This document shows, in pieces, positions 1-11,880 of a stretch of DNA of 64,000 nt. Position 1 is the stretch's first letter; each line of letters starts with the position of its first letter. The translations under genes and the position numbers were made by a program. The notes beneath the pieces are model-generated. The model did no database searches and was not told the DNA's origin. It was given only the letters and a program-made list of their open reading frames with translations. This DNA is from Haliclona indistincta (taxonomy: Eukaryota; Porifera; Demospongiae; Haplosclerida; Chalinidae): contig OZ024787.1 in assembly GCA_964017065.1 (NCBI GenBank), positions 6,259,301 through 6,323,300 on the forward strand, read 5' to 3'.

Positions 1-360
1 CACTGTCTCATCTTCTCCATCGTGATGTCAGTTGTTGCTGTGTTCTGCTTCTGTGTGACCATCCCTGCATTACTGTGCAGCATACCTGCACTGATATTAT
101 CTATCTTGGTAAGAAATTATCTTCAAAATTATGCTAAATTCAGACTATTGACAATACAAGCTATTTTGAGTTTGTTTAGCTGATCTTTTTTGGTGTTATT
201 TCTGTTTCAGGCTAGGGATGATGACAGGAATGGTGACCTCACAGCAGCACGAACCAAGGGCAGGATATCACTGGGACTGAACCTCATAGCACTAGTAGTG
301 ATGGTACTGTTCTGGATTGCATACATTGTAGCAGCAATTGTTGTTCATTCACTAAATTAA
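1..360 (+). CDS. CD225/dispanin (IFITM-type) membrane protein, 3' exons only
   Basis: Two exons are visible: 1-108 (phase 0, donor GTAAGA at 109) and 211-360 (after TTTCAG, stop TAA 358-360). The first encodes a hydrophobic segment beginning HCLIFSIVMSVVAVFCF. The second starts ARDDDRNGDLTAARTKGR and ends in a second membrane segment, LNLIALVVMVLFWIAYIVAA. A hydrophobic hairpin joined by a short polar loop with the D-x-x-x-A-R pattern is the CD225 (dispanin, IFITM) signature. Family members sit in plasma or endosomal membranes. The proline-rich N-terminal exons lie before the window. It is nearly identical to the last two exons of the complete gene at 35821-36948, including intron position, so the two are recent duplicates. 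Confidence 0.85.
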
Positions 361-394
361 TACTATATCACACAACAAGATTTAACTGGGCTTT

Positions 395-530
395 ACAGTA
401 CATATAACTATACTTAGAGTCTACTAATTTGAACTACTATAATATACAGTACATATAGCTATACTTAGAGTCTACTAATTTGAACTACTGTATTATACAG
501 TATATATAGCTATACATAAACTACTGATGG
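395..530. repeat. 51-bp tandem repeat, about 2.5 units
   Basis: Units start at 395, 446 and 497, each beginning ACAGTACATATA and containing GAGTCTACTAATTTGAACTA. The same array, with one more unit, follows the duplicate CD225 gene at about 37010-37180. It lies between two convergent genes, so it may overlap both 3' ends. Confidence 0.85.
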
Positions 531-3241
531 TTATGAGTTCACTAAAGATATTGCCAATTAGCTTTTCCTGTGCTGATAGATCACGACATGTTTCCATGTA
601 CTCACAGCTTGTCCAATAGTGACGTCTCCTGGCAGCTGATCCAGGTCAGGTAGTGGAGGGAGACTGTACTGATCAAGATGAGCCTCCAGTGTGTCTACCA
701 GTCTACAGAAAACACGAATGTACTAAACATGTGAAGTGCTATCTACACACTCACTCCCAGTCATGTTCCGTTGGTTCTCTGTGACGAACATTGGTCTCAA
801 TAAACTCATACAGAGTGCACAACAGCACAGGAAGATCACACTTGGCGAGCACTCTATCAAGCTGCTTCACCTCTTTGTCTCCTAGTTCAACCAGATAGTT
901 GTCATGAAGAGAGTCAAATGGTTCCTATAGACCAAGTATCAATTAGTATGTTGATGAGGGTTAGGACACATGTACAGCATGTATACCTGGTCAGTGAGAG
1001 TGAGCAACTTAGCTATTTCCACTGACAATGTCTCCCACAGTGATAGTACATGACCAAGAGTGCAGTACTCCAGAGCCTTAGGAATTAACGAAGCCAGAAT
1101 CATTTCTCTCAACCATCCTTCACAAACTCACCTTTTTGGAGTTGAAACGATGCTTCATCTTCAGTGCTGTCTCGAGATAGCTCTCGAGACAATTGTCAGA
1201 TTTTTGTCCTCCAGATGCAAGAAATTCCATCACTATCTCAACCACATCGAGGCAGTCACGTATTTTCTGTACTGTCTTCAGCTCAGCAACAATATCTTGC
1301 TGCTCTCTTAGACTCAGCTTGATCTGAGAGAGAAAGATACTTCAATATCTGGATACATCATGTATTCCAGCAATACCTGAGGTGACACCTTCTTTCTGAT
1401 GTTAGCAAATGATGTAGCAGAGTAGACATCTCTCCGATACACTACTTGAGGTATCTCCAACACAAGAAGTGGTTTACCGTGAATGAACCGATCCACAATG
1501 TGTTTCTCCAGTGCTGGCAGGTCATATCTGATGTCCTGTCCATGACCGTGTCTGAGTGAGTAGCGACAGTGAGAGAGAACAATGGACAGCAACTGATGCT
1601 CATAGTCCAGAAGATGACACAGCTGTACACGAGGTACAGGAATCCTCTGCTCCTTCCAGCTTATACTAAAAGCAAAGAAACGGTATTATGCCCATGTAAT
1701 GCCCAATTGGTACTCACTCAGTTCTTTGTCTCTTCTTGAGCACAGCACGGCTCTTCTCAATGAAGTCATTGTGAGCTCCAACCAGCAGGTCCAACATGGC
1801 CACAGTCACTACTCCAGGACCAGTCAGTGTGGGTATGAACCACTCCACCTTGAGCTCCTCTGATATCACCATACCAAGATACTTCTCAGGAACACACACT
1901 CGAGCTACAAGATGACATGTGTACATGTACAACAGTCAGTCACATAACACTCACCATATTCTGAAAGTTTGTCCTTTACTAGATCCCAAACTATCTTAAC
2001 ACACTTCAATTGCTCACGGAATTGGCTTCTCTTGTGCTCTATTAAGATATGTAATACATTTCATGCACTAGATACTGTATTCACACACCATTCTTTAAGC
2101 TCTTGATATAGTCTCGTACTGGCAGCTTGGCCGCCTCCTTCCTGTCTAGTCGTCGATGACTAAAATCAAACATCTGTTTCTGTAGTTGTACCAATTCAGA
2201 AAGATAACGTGTGGCTCGCAATATGGACTCCTGACAAGAGAATGACATAGACTGGTCACAACACAGCACAGTCTTACTCACCTCCTTCAGGAACTCGTGT
2301 AGTATTGGACAAGTTTCCTTCATCTTCTGTGCCTGCAAGGTCTGGAACAGATGCTCTAGAGTGATATGAGAGCGATAGGTCCACAGGTGAGGGAGGAGAG
2401 AGGACGAGGGTATGGAGGACTTCTCATATACAGTATAGAACAAACGATCACGATCTGTGCAGAGGTAATGAATAATGCATACAGCAGATATAGCTGTTAC
2501 ATGTACCTTCTTTCTTGTCATTGGCTATGAGATTCATGGCATCTCCTGTCTGTTTGTCTAGATCCTGTAAATTGCAGATTGATTAACTCCCTACACACTC
2601 TATTTCTTTATTAACTCACTGCTAATACTGGTTGTATGTACTCTTGTTCAAAACACTTCTCCCATTGTTCTCTTGTATAAGTTGCTAGCAAACTAGCATA
2701 CACCTGCATACCACTGCCTGTGAGTAGGTAGGAAGAAGTAGATTATTGATGAAGAGAAGACCACAACTGACTTGAAGCAGGAGTCTTTAATGCCATGTTC
2801 TTGAGAATGAGGTGAAGGAGAAGGCAAACATCATCCTCACTCCTCCCAACTGCCCTCCCCAGCATGGTGATATCATGTTCAAGATGGCGCCAGAAGAACC
2901 CAGCCATATCAGGAGGTCTCACAGCTGCATGAGTGAGCTGGATGAGACCTTCCATTGCATTCTAGTGGATGGAAATAGTTGAGATAGGAATGCTGTAATG
3001 AGCTGTAATGGTATAAACCTCATTGTTGCATGTAGCCCAGAGTAGTGCTGAGTGCATGATGGCTCTGAGGATGGCACATGCTGCTGGTGAGAGACTGCGC
3101 TCTGGAGAGGGAATAGTCTCACGCTGCTCAGGAGGACCAAGAGCATAGCCCGTCTGAGTGTTGTCCGTTCTAAAGAATGCAAAACAAAGTGAAATCTACT
3201 AAACAGCCAGTGACTCATGTACTAACTGTCTTGCCACTTTG

Positions 3242-3408
3242 TTGTCACTTCTTAGTGCATGACTTCTCCCACCGATTCCCGACCCACACACTGGACATGT
3301 GCTCTCTACATAGGCACGACCACACTGTATGTGTTTCACCATGTCACTGTAGCCAATTATTATTAGTCACTCACCTCACTGATGAAGTATGGATGACCTC
3401 TGGCAATT
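3242..3408 (-). other. RZ-type zinc-finger exons of paralogue A, first cysteine lost
   Basis: The exon ending at 3324 encodes CGRAYVESTCPVCGSGIGG, the second half of an RZ finger. The preceding small exon (3375-3408) is 34 nt long against 35 nt in gene B (40071-40105). The missing base lies in the TGT codon of the first zinc ligand: the plus strand reads GGCAATTC here and GGCACATTC in B. The cysteine is therefore lost and the exon is out of frame relative to B, while the rest (ARGHPYFISE) is kept. Confidence 0.75.
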
Positions 3409-3702
3409 CTATATTAGAGGAGAGACAAAGTTATATGCACACACCGAGTATTGTATTATACCGTAGAAAGCTCCTCCTAATATACGACGTGCTTCAGGTA
3501 GTGCATCTTGTGGCATGGTTGGTAGATATGCTTGCTATAGTGAACATGTCAAGTATCTTCAATATCTAATATACTATATACCTGTAGATCTCCTGGTTTC
3601 TCTAACATATTGAACAGTGGTCTCATGATGTCCAGTGTGCTCCTACTGTAGATGGTGGTAGCAGTGTGTACCACTACACCTGATAGGAGGATAGCATGAG
3701 GG

Positions 3703-3902
3703 NNNNNNNNNNNNNNNNNNNNNNNNNNNNNNNNNNNNNNNNNNNNNNNNNNNNNNNNNNNNNNNNNNNNNNNNNNNNNNNNNNNNNNNNNNNNNNNNNN
3801 NNNNNNNNNNNNNNNNNNNNNNNNNNNNNNNNNNNNNNNNNNNNNNNNNNNNNNNNNNNNNNNNNNNNNNNNNNNNNNNNNNNNNNNNNNNNNNNNNNNN
3901 NN
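3703..3902. other. Assembly gap of 200 N
   Basis: A run of exactly 200 N, a common placeholder size. Left of it the sequence follows gene B to the equivalent of position 40404; right of it the sequence is unrelated repeat DNA, so the join cannot be trusted as contiguous. Confidence 0.99.
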
Positions 3903-3985
3903 CGTGTTTTGAGTATTCTGAAGAAGGCCCATGTGGTCGAAACGTCAAAGTTTTTGTAGCTGTAACGTTTTGCTATGATAAAGCT
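3903..3985 (+). repeat. Repeat fragment with hammerhead-ribozyme-like core
   Basis: At 3918-3940 the sequence reads CTGAAGA, then a possible 4-bp stem (GGCC with GGTC, one G-T pair) closed by a short loop, then GAAA followed by CGTC. The two boxes fit the hammerhead consensus CUGANGA and GAAA. Minimal hammerheads of this form occur in the terminal repeats of Penelope-like retroelements. No reverse transcriptase is visible nearby; a chance match or decayed copy is possible. Confidence 0.45.
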
Positions 3986-4013
3986 ATTAAACACGACATT
4001 CGACAAATGTTAT

Positions 4014-4760
4014 TATCAATCATAAGAATAATCGAAAAGGTTTAAAGTAGTTAGAGCGGTTGAGGGTAGTTCCTAGAATTGTAATGGAAGAAGAATTAGA
4101 GACTGAACAACAGTGACAACTCAGTGATACAGCAAGCCTAGTGAATAGTAGGAGGAGTAGACACGCTTAGTAGAGACTTGTTGATGACCAATGATGTCCA
4201 GCTGTCAACAGCACAGGTCCTATAGGTACAGCTCATGCTGTGTGGTACATGTAGGAAGCTATAGCGATAGAATGACTTGTTCTCGCCTAGGTATATTATG
4301 TCAGCTTTGACCCACCATCTGAAGCTTTAACGGACACTAGATCAGTGTTATCCAGGGTATAGTACTGCCTTAGACAAATTTTCATACCTCTATGTAGCTT
4401 GCACGCGAAAGCATCCAGAGCTGAGAAACTGTTAAAAAAACTGATATGGGTAGAGTCAATAATAATCAGCAGCAAGAGTGTTAATCAATGGCGTCTGTAG
4501 TCCAAAAACCATGTTTTTCAAGGATTGCTCGCTTCTGGTAGTGTTTGATACCTATCTAAGAAGTAAGTGCATGCATTATTCCAGATATAATACACATGCG
4601 ATGGTGCAGGTTTGGTTGCGGTTACTAATTACTGCTCAGTGAAAGAAGAAAGAAAGATGAACAATACCCATGGGCGGCGATTTAGTTTACCACTTTAGAA
4701 ACGCCTGTCAGCTTCGTTTTTATGCTCAGAACAATCGTCTGATCAATCCTAGATGTTAAT
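4014..4760 (+). repeat. Truncated purine-tract repeat, same family as 10735-11797
   Basis: Long stretches match 10735-11530 in the same order: the GGTTTAAA start, ACTTGTTGATG, CCATGTTTTTCAAGGATT, GCTCGCTTCTGGTAGTGTTT, a GAAAGAAGAAAGAAAG tract, GGGCGGCGATTT and GATCAATCCTAGATG. Divergence with small indels suggests an old copy. It lacks the right-hand palindromic end. It occupies the place where paralogue A should have the exons equivalent to 40405-41740 of gene B. Confidence 0.75.
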
Positions 4761-5962
4761 AGTAACACAATGCACAAACAGATTGGCTCTAATTTTGATG
4801 AGATTAAGAACAAGAGTGGGGTGTGTAATGCAAATTTATGCACATGCTTGTGACTTTCACATTCGTAACACAAAGACATATACATATTATGCAACCAAAT
4901 ATTTATGTTGTACTCACTCATGTTCCATCAGTAGTTGTAGTAGGAATGATCTTATCACTGGTTGTTTATCAGCTGCTGCTTTGTCAGAATATGTGGACTC
5001 TTTTGTTTTGAAGACAACGTTCATTAATTTCTTAATGAGGTAAGGCTCTGGGAGAGTGGTCTGTCCAAAGCACAGTTTAGACACCAGCTCCCTAAAGAAG
5101 GCTCTACATGATTCCCTGATGGAGGACATTGTCTGTTTGTCAAATCTGTGAAAATGAGAAAAGAGTAAAAAAATGGATAATAATTATGTTGACATTCCTA
5201 CTTTTTATTTTCCTCTAATTCTCCATGCATAGCTTCGAGGGTCTCTTGTACAATAGCAACCATTTTATCATTTGTAAAGTCACATCCAGCAACCTGTAGA
5301 TCCTGTGATGAGGAGGTAGAGAAGGAGATTTGAATGACAATTGTAATGCATGAGTGCACTCACAAATTCAAGTCTCCTTCCATATATTTCCAGTCCAATA
5401 CTATAATGCTTAGTGATGATGTGTTCTGCAAACAACTGAACAGCTCTGATACGCCGCCACTGAGCACTAGAATAGCGATGAATAATATTATGGTGAAACT
5501 AAAAGCTATAGGAGTCACTCACTATAGTTTTGTATAAAGTTCCTCTGACTCCCTTCCCAGCATTAGGATTGAGTCAATAGCATTCTGACATAACTGCATC
5601 AAGTCCAGCCACTTTGCAAGATTCTCTCTGTCTTCCGTAGACAAAGGAGGCGGAATCAAATCTTTTTCCAGTACCATGTGTACAGCTTGCAGGTGGAGCT
5701 CCAGCTTGTCTGGGTTGTGAGTGATATCTTGTAGTGATATCAGCACTCCAGGAAGATGAGATGTGAGGCTACCAAACCAGAGCAGCTCTCTCTGATAGTG
5801 ATGGTAGGCAGTGTGGACAGCAGCTAAACAAGAGAGGAGAGGAGGATGAGGAGAGTTAGGAGGAGACAGGTCAGGACTAGTGATGATGGCATCCAGAGCT
5901 GCTTCAATCACCTGTAGTGTGCAGTAGAAGTGGTAAACCAACACACTGCAAAACAAAAGTGG

Positions 5963-6888
5963 TAGCCCAAGTGGGAGCTTAATTATGTTAACAGGAGTTT
6001 ATGCTAAAAATGATTTTTTGGGAGTTTTTACAACTTCAAGTGGAGATTCTTCACTAACAGGCATAAATATCCTAGAGTAAAATACATGCAGTGGTCCATA
6101 TGAAGAGAAGCAAAAACTATGCTCTTAATATAATTATTGCTAGAAACCAAGTGTCCTATGATCATGTTGCAGGTACCATTATGATCCTTACTGAACACAC
6201 TGGTTTATATGGCTTCATGTCACATGATATGGGTGTGTCAAAATATGGCAGCGTATCATGCTCACTGGGGGAATGACAAAAAGTTTAGGCAGAACTACTG
6301 GTAATTAAGATTCCTTAACACTGCATTGCAACTTCCACCTAGGGTGCTAACCTATGGGCAGAGTGTCCGGCTTTAATAACGATTGGTTCTGAGACAGGCA
6401 GCAGACATATGGCTTTTGCTACTACCCATGGCAATCACGTGACAAATATGGACACTAGCTTTAGACCACACAGTAGCAAGTACTAGCTTAGGTTTCAAAA
6501 TACTAACAACTAAACCCTAGACCCTAAAAAAACTTCTCCTAACTTCATAACCCTAAGGATCGCTATGAGGGTTGTTATAAACAGAAACGACCTCACTAAG
6601 AACCATCGTGAGTGTTGTTCTAAACAGGGGCTCTGGCCCTCACTAAGGATCATCAACTAAAAAACTTAAGTTTTGAACTTTTCAGTGAAAATTGAGCCCG
6701 AGCGTCTGCATTACAATGTATTAACGTTCAAATTGCACTTCGCGTTTGAACACTAATACATTGTATTGTATTGCCCTATTTATGCTGAAGCCTCGCTTAC
6801 ACAAGGCCTCCCGATAATCTCTATTGTATCTGTTGTGAGATTGAGGCAAGAAGTAGAGAAGTGAGGCAAAAAGTATATAGTTATCTCA
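5963..6888. other. Intron of paralogue A, no coding signal seen
   Basis: It lies between the exons at about 5526-5920 and 6890-7075. I see no conserved exon, RNA gene or clean inverted repeat. A short stretch near 6735-6765 (GTTTGAACACTAATACATTG) resembles the right part of the composite repeats at 48800 and 61210, so a decayed repeat is probably present. Confidence 0.5.
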
Positions 6889-7437
6889 CCAAGTATTCCC
6901 TAGCTCCTTGCCTATGGGTCACTTGATGTACACATCTGATGTAGTCTCTCAAATAGCATTGATACAGATCCTGCAAGTTCTCTTCATTGATACTCTTAAG
7001 TGGCTTCTTAATATCAGTAGTACCTACTAACTGCTCACACAAGTATTGATGGATTTGCTGACGATGGTCACCTATAATAAAACAAATTATTTTTTATTAC
7101 GTCTATTATTTTTGCTGGTTTTAAACCTTTTCATAGAAAATCTTTAGCGCATACTAAAGAAAATTGGTAAAAATGACAAAAGTTTGATGTAAACATGTGG
7201 TTAAATTTAGGTTCTGCTAAAATTGAGGCAATTAAAAGCAAGACACTTGCCTAACTTTAAGAACACATTCAGAGACTCTATGGATTTAGCATGTCCAAAT
7301 AAGGCACTTCATATTATTTTCGTCTTGATCTAAAAATAGTAGGTGCTTAAATTTGAGCAAAATTTGCACGTTTTGTTAGAAAATTAATGCTAACAATTAA
7401 CAATAAAAATAATTGGAGAAACATGCTCAAAATAGAT

Positions 7438-7568
7438 ACCGTAGATCGGGAAATTTTCGTTGTTAAAATATTTTCGTGGGGCAGGCCGACCCACGAAAAT
7501 ATTTTAACACAAAAATTGAACACACGAAAATTTTGTTACACGAAAATTTCCCGATTTGCGGCAACTAC
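7438..7568. repeat. Small inverted-repeat element in paralogue A intron
   Basis: The ends are inverted: ATCGGGAAATTTTCGT on the left and ACGAAAATTTCCCGAT on the right. A second inverted pair, AAAATATTTTCGTGGG with CCCACGAAAATATTTT, lies inside. This is the form of a miniature inverted-repeat (MITE-like) element. No target duplication was identified. Confidence 0.65.
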
Positions 7569-8757
7569 AACCATCAACTCTTTGTCTCTCAATATCTAAC
7601 CTTTAACTGAAATGGCATTGTCCCAATGTGAGTCCACTGTCTCTTTCACTAACCAGAAGAACGGAAACTGACAGCAAAACTCACTACTGGTTGATCTCTG
7701 GCCCATCCCTGCAAACTCTTCTCGATCCTGAGTGATGGTCATATCAGCATAGCTGAATTTGCAAAGTGAAGGACAAGAGAAAGCACTCAGCCACAGCTGC
7801 CTAATGTGAGGTGGACTGTCTTTTCTCACAAGATCAAGATTAGAGTATCGATCTATGGATACTAGCACCTCAGCAAATATTGGAATGATCACTTCATCAA
7901 GTTTATGAGATAACATAATATCAAATACTTGATCGTTTTGAATCTCTTTTTCATCTAAATCACCTTCACTATAAAGATTTATCTTCCCCGTCACTTCTTC
8001 TCTCTCTTTCAATATGAAAACAATATGTGTCACTAGTATGGTGTAAAATGAAGCAGCATCTAAGGGAAAGCTTGGTTTTTGAGGGATTAAGTCAAGGAGA
8101 ACACTTGTAATTTGTGCAGCCCGATCCTTTGACTTCACAGCACAATCCACAGCTGATTGGATGCAGTGAAACAAACGAACACAATAATATCCAGAGCCAG
8201 GTCTGCTACTCTTCACTGTCATCTGCTTTAAGCTATCATTTGATTCTTCAATGTAGAAATATTCGCTGATGGAGATGTGAAAAGCATCTTTAATATTGAA
8301 TGATGTGTTATCACCCATAGCCTCATAAGATGATGCGCTCATTTGCTGCATGTTTAATATGAATTAATACTATGAAAAATTATGGTTTGAATTATTTTAT
8401 AACTTACCAATTCTAATCTTCTTCTGTGATCCAGTTCTTCTTTTCTCATCTCAGCTATGTTCTATACACAAAAATGTTAAGTCCCTCAGTCAAAACAAAA
8501 AATTGCATGAAATCAAAATGTCTAAAATTTGCATTCATAGGTGTCAGGTCTTGACTTGACTTTGAGAGTCATGACTGCACACTCATTGTCCTGTAGTAAT
8601 CTATGAGTAAACTACAAGCTATCCATCAGTAAACACTGTGTATATCAGTGAGGAATATAACTAACTACTGCATCACAGTAATTATGCTGTCACGACTAAG
8701 CCTTTAGCAGACAGCTACAATGAGCCGTACAATGAGCTGAGTCTCAAAGTTACTTAC

Positions 8758-9333
8758 CTCACTGTGTTGCAGTTTGAGCTGTAAAATTTTATTCTCAAAT
8801 TCTCTTCTTTCCTTGTCAAGACTAAGCTTGAGAGAGGTCTCTTCTTTCTGCATTTCATGAATTTTAGTTTCCAATTGACTCTTTTCTTCTTGTTTTTGCA
8901 GTAGTATCACTTCAAATTGCTTTACTTCTTCCTTCTGAGATTTAATTTGCTCCTCAAGCTCATTAATTTGTTTATTCAGCTTAAAAATCTCTTCTTCAAT
9001 ACCTTTGATCATTTCGTTCAGCTTTATAATATCCTCTTCAACAGACTTGGAAGCTACTATTTTCATGAGCAATTCTTTTGAAGATTGCTCTTTCATCCTT
9101 TGTTCCATGACAATGTCCCTTTCATGTTTCAGTTTTTCAGTATGATCATTTATTGATTCAAATGAGGACTTTGTATGGTAAAGTGATTCGGTAACTTGAA
9201 CCTCTTTCTTCCTTAGGGCACCTAACTGTTCACCAATGGATGAGTATTTCTCATCTTTGGCAGCGATTTCTTCTCTTCGACGTGTCAGTACAGAAACATT
9301 AGGTATATTCTGTTGGTAAGTCATTCCGGATTC
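8758..9333 (-). other. Coiled-coil exon of paralogue A
   Basis: An open exon with acceptor TTGTAG right of 9333 and donor GTAAGT at 8752-8757. It encodes about 190 residues rich in K, E, Q and L with heptad spacing (for example KLNEMIKGIEEEIFKLNKQI), a long coiled coil for self-association or partner binding. The preceding exon (about 9402-9455) gives MAVDLVKLIIQ before it. A closely related exon lies at 63147-63714. Confidence 0.75.
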
Positions 9334-9736
9334 CTACAATTAGAATAAACATGAGCAAAAATATTTTAATTGCAAAAATTCTGATATATAAATAAACACA
9401 CCTGAATGATAAGTTTGACCAAATCAACAGCCATATGACTTGTGTTATGAGACTATATACATAATACATGTAAGTTACGTATGAATCAGAAATAATTATT
9501 TAACATACCTGAGATTCAATAAATACCACTCCTGTTTTAAAGAAAAATTAAAAAGTTAATGATAATACTTGGATATTGCAACATAAGTGAGTATCTTAAA
9601 TCTGCCTAGCAACGTCATACATTATCATTTAGCCATTATTACGGACAAATGTTATCTATAGTAAGTTTTTATTGTGTAGAGATAACACTTGCAAAAGTAA
9701 AGGACAACTTGAGATAGGCTAAGCTAATAAAAATGA

Positions 9737-9924
9737 TTAGTGACTTACACATGTCTTACAACTGAGACTAGGACTGTACATAATTGATTGATCATTAGTT
9801 AGGCCAAGATAAGCTCTAGAAGATTCATCAGTGACACCGGCCCAGCCTTCTCCAGTGACGAATTCAAAGTGTTCGTGAAAAAAATGGTATACGTCACCGA
9901 CAAACCACACCCTATCATCCATCT
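9737..9924 (-). CDS. Possible 5' coding exon of paralogue A, family unknown
   Basis: Open from an ATG near 9922, beginning MDDRVWFVGDVYHFFHEHFE, with a GTAAGT donor at the low end. I do not recognise the domain. The link to the next exon (near 9509-9533) is uncertain because the obvious splice choices do not all keep the frame. It could instead be the first exon of a separate short gene. Confidence 0.4.
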
Positions 9925-10199
9925 TCAAATGGACTAGCGGAGAGGGCCATTCAGTATTTTAAGCTGGCACTCAAGAAAAGTACTAGTGGAACACTACAGC
10001 AGCAGCTCTCTGACTTCTTGTTACATTAGCACATATAGCGCTTCATACCACCACTAGACGACCACCTGCTGAGTCTGAGTTGTTGATGGACAGAAATTGA
10101 GATCAAAGTTGGAACTGTTGATCCCTGATGTGAGTATTAGAGTGCAGCTGTCTCAAGGACGTCAGAAGAAGTATCTTGATAGAGCCACCATGTAACTCA

Positions 10200-10480
10200 A
10201 AATTATTATTCCTAAATACTGAAACTAGCTCATGCATTCTGCAAAGCATTCGAGCCCCGCCCACTCTACTTCACAAAATTCTGTGATACTATATGGCGAG
10301 CAACAGAACGGTGATACTACACGAGAGTAAGTTGTTCTTGGAAGACTCCAGACGCCAATATGCACTCTCAATACGGCGATACTCTACTTCTAGAATTCTG
10401 TGTGGTTGGTCACGTGCGTATTGCGTAATCACAATAATTATGGCGTCAAGCATTATTCCATCTTGTTCCTTTACTTTTGC
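10200..10480 (+). repeat. Fragment of composite hairpin-headed repeat
   Basis: It matches the middle of the elements at 47660-48896, 49605-50815 and 59985-61293: CGAGCCCCGCCCACTC, GAAGACTCCAGACGCCAATA, TACGGCGATACTCTACT, and GGTCACGTGCGTATTGCG. The left hairpin and right end are absent here; it is directly followed by another member of the same broad family. Confidence 0.7.
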
Positions 10481-10734
10481 AAGCATCATCCCATCTTGTT
10501 CCTTTCCTTTTTTAAGAGTCATCCCTACACTTTTCAGTTTTTTTATTAAAGCTTTTTTACTTTACTTGTTCCTGTTACTTTTTTGATCACTATCAGTTTG
10601 AACTTATTCTATGTTAGATGTTATTTCATTTTGACAACTCTGTGAGCAGCAGTTACTAGTCTAGCATGCAGATGTGAACTTGCATGGGTCCTGAGAGTAA
10701 GGAGTGTGGTCTAAAATAATCATTAATAATTATT

Positions 10735-11797
10735 ACCAATCATTCAATGAAAGGTTTAAAATATCAAGTCCATGTATGATTTGACAACATGATACTTGTT
10801 AGTACTGTAATGGATGAAGAAGAGACTAATACTGACAACTCGATCATGATGCTGCAAGCCTAAATAGTTGGACCACGCCTAGTAGAATCTTGTTGATGCC
10901 AATATCACACTCACAGTGGCTTATAGTCCTTACGCTGCGTGGTGTAGGAACCTTTCTGTGCGTAGGTAAGCGGCGCCGGTACAGTAATCAGCCCGGTTCA
11001 CGTCTGGGCATGTCAGTTTTAACCCGCCATCTAAAGCTTTAACAAACAGATCAGTGTTACTTAGAGTATAGTACAGCTCTAGAAAAATTTCATACCTCTG
11101 GCTTGCGCGCTGAAGCGTCCAGACCAGAGACAAAATGAAGTATCGATCGAGATAGCTGCAAAACTGATGTGGGCGAAGTCAATAATAAGTAGCGACAAGA
11201 GGGTTAATTATTTAATGGCGTCTTCAGTCCAAAACGGCCTAAAAACCATGTTTTTCAAGGATTACTCGCTTCTGGTAGTGTTTAATGCCTATCTAAGACG
11301 TAAGTGCACTATTCCAGATATATACACGTGCAATTGTGCAGGTTTGGTAGTGATTCGTTCACTCAGGACAGCGCCAGGCTTACTGAAAGAAGAAAGAAGA
11401 AGAAGAAGAAAGAAGATGAAGAATTCGCGTGGGCGGCGATTTCTGTTTACCACTTTAGAAACGTCTGCCCGCTTCGCCAAAGGTATTTCCATGCTCAGAA
11501 CAATCGCCTGATCAATCCTAGATGTCTGGAATCTCAAGAAACGCTACAACAGCCAAGATCTGCAATGACCTCCCTGAGAGTCGCCATCTTGATTTTCGTC
11601 GACAAGCAAGCAGTCCCGGCGACTTTCTTAGACTTCCTACAAGCGCTCGCACTTCAGATTCCCTTAGAGATAGTGAAAATGCAGTAGAAATGTATAACAG
11701 TAGAGATATGTGCGAAAACTCATTTTCACACATGAGTAGCCGCCATCTTAGTTCGAGGTCATCCCTACATATCATTGCCGATCGGCAATGATAATAC
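10735..11797 (+). repeat. Composite repeat with purine tract, YY1-like end and perfect palindrome
   Basis: The left part matches 4014-4760. The body has an AGAAGAAAGAAGAAG tract at about 11388-11420 followed by GGGCGGCGATTTCTG. The right end runs TAGCCGCCATCTTAG, then CCCTA, then a perfect 24-bp palindrome at 11770-11793 (TATCATTGCCGA and its reverse complement). The small open frames inside (11167-11853) are products of the repeat, not genes. No transposase or polymerase is encoded, so it must be moved in trans if mobile. Confidence 0.65.
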
Positions 11798-11880
11798 ATA
11801 GCCGTTACCTTATGAATTAGTCTGAATGAGATCTCACAACCAAGACTACACATGAGCTCATTTCAATACTGTGAATTAGT

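Larger units (their letters stand above)
558..9924 (-). pseudogene. RNF213-like paralogue A, without AAA+ core, damaged
   Basis: Minus-strand exons match gene B exon by exon at the C-terminal end: 558-702 (stop TAA at 558-560), 755-924, about 988-1076, 1132-1310, 1316-1660, 1720-1906, 2090-2515, the RZ-finger pair near 3242-3324 and 3375-3408, 4913-5143, about 5200-5300, 5366-5470, 5526-5920, 6890-7075 and 7596-8351. Upstream it does not continue into AAA modules: exon 8408-8461 and the coiled-coil exon 8758-9333 join in phase 0 to the post-AAA region, ahead of small 5' exons at about 9402-9455 and 9737-9924. RNF213 is a giant AAA+ E3 ubiquitin ligase; this copy keeps only its ligase-side half. 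Damage: the exons corresponding to 40405-41740 of gene B are missing (N gap plus repeat), and one nucleotide is missing from the first RZ exon. It could still be a transcribed short gene if the gap hides exons. Confidence 0.7.

Noticed and set aside
11167..11853. Four overlapping open frames on both strands
   Set aside because: All fall in the composite repeat 10735-11797; the related copy at 4014-4760 does not keep any of them open.
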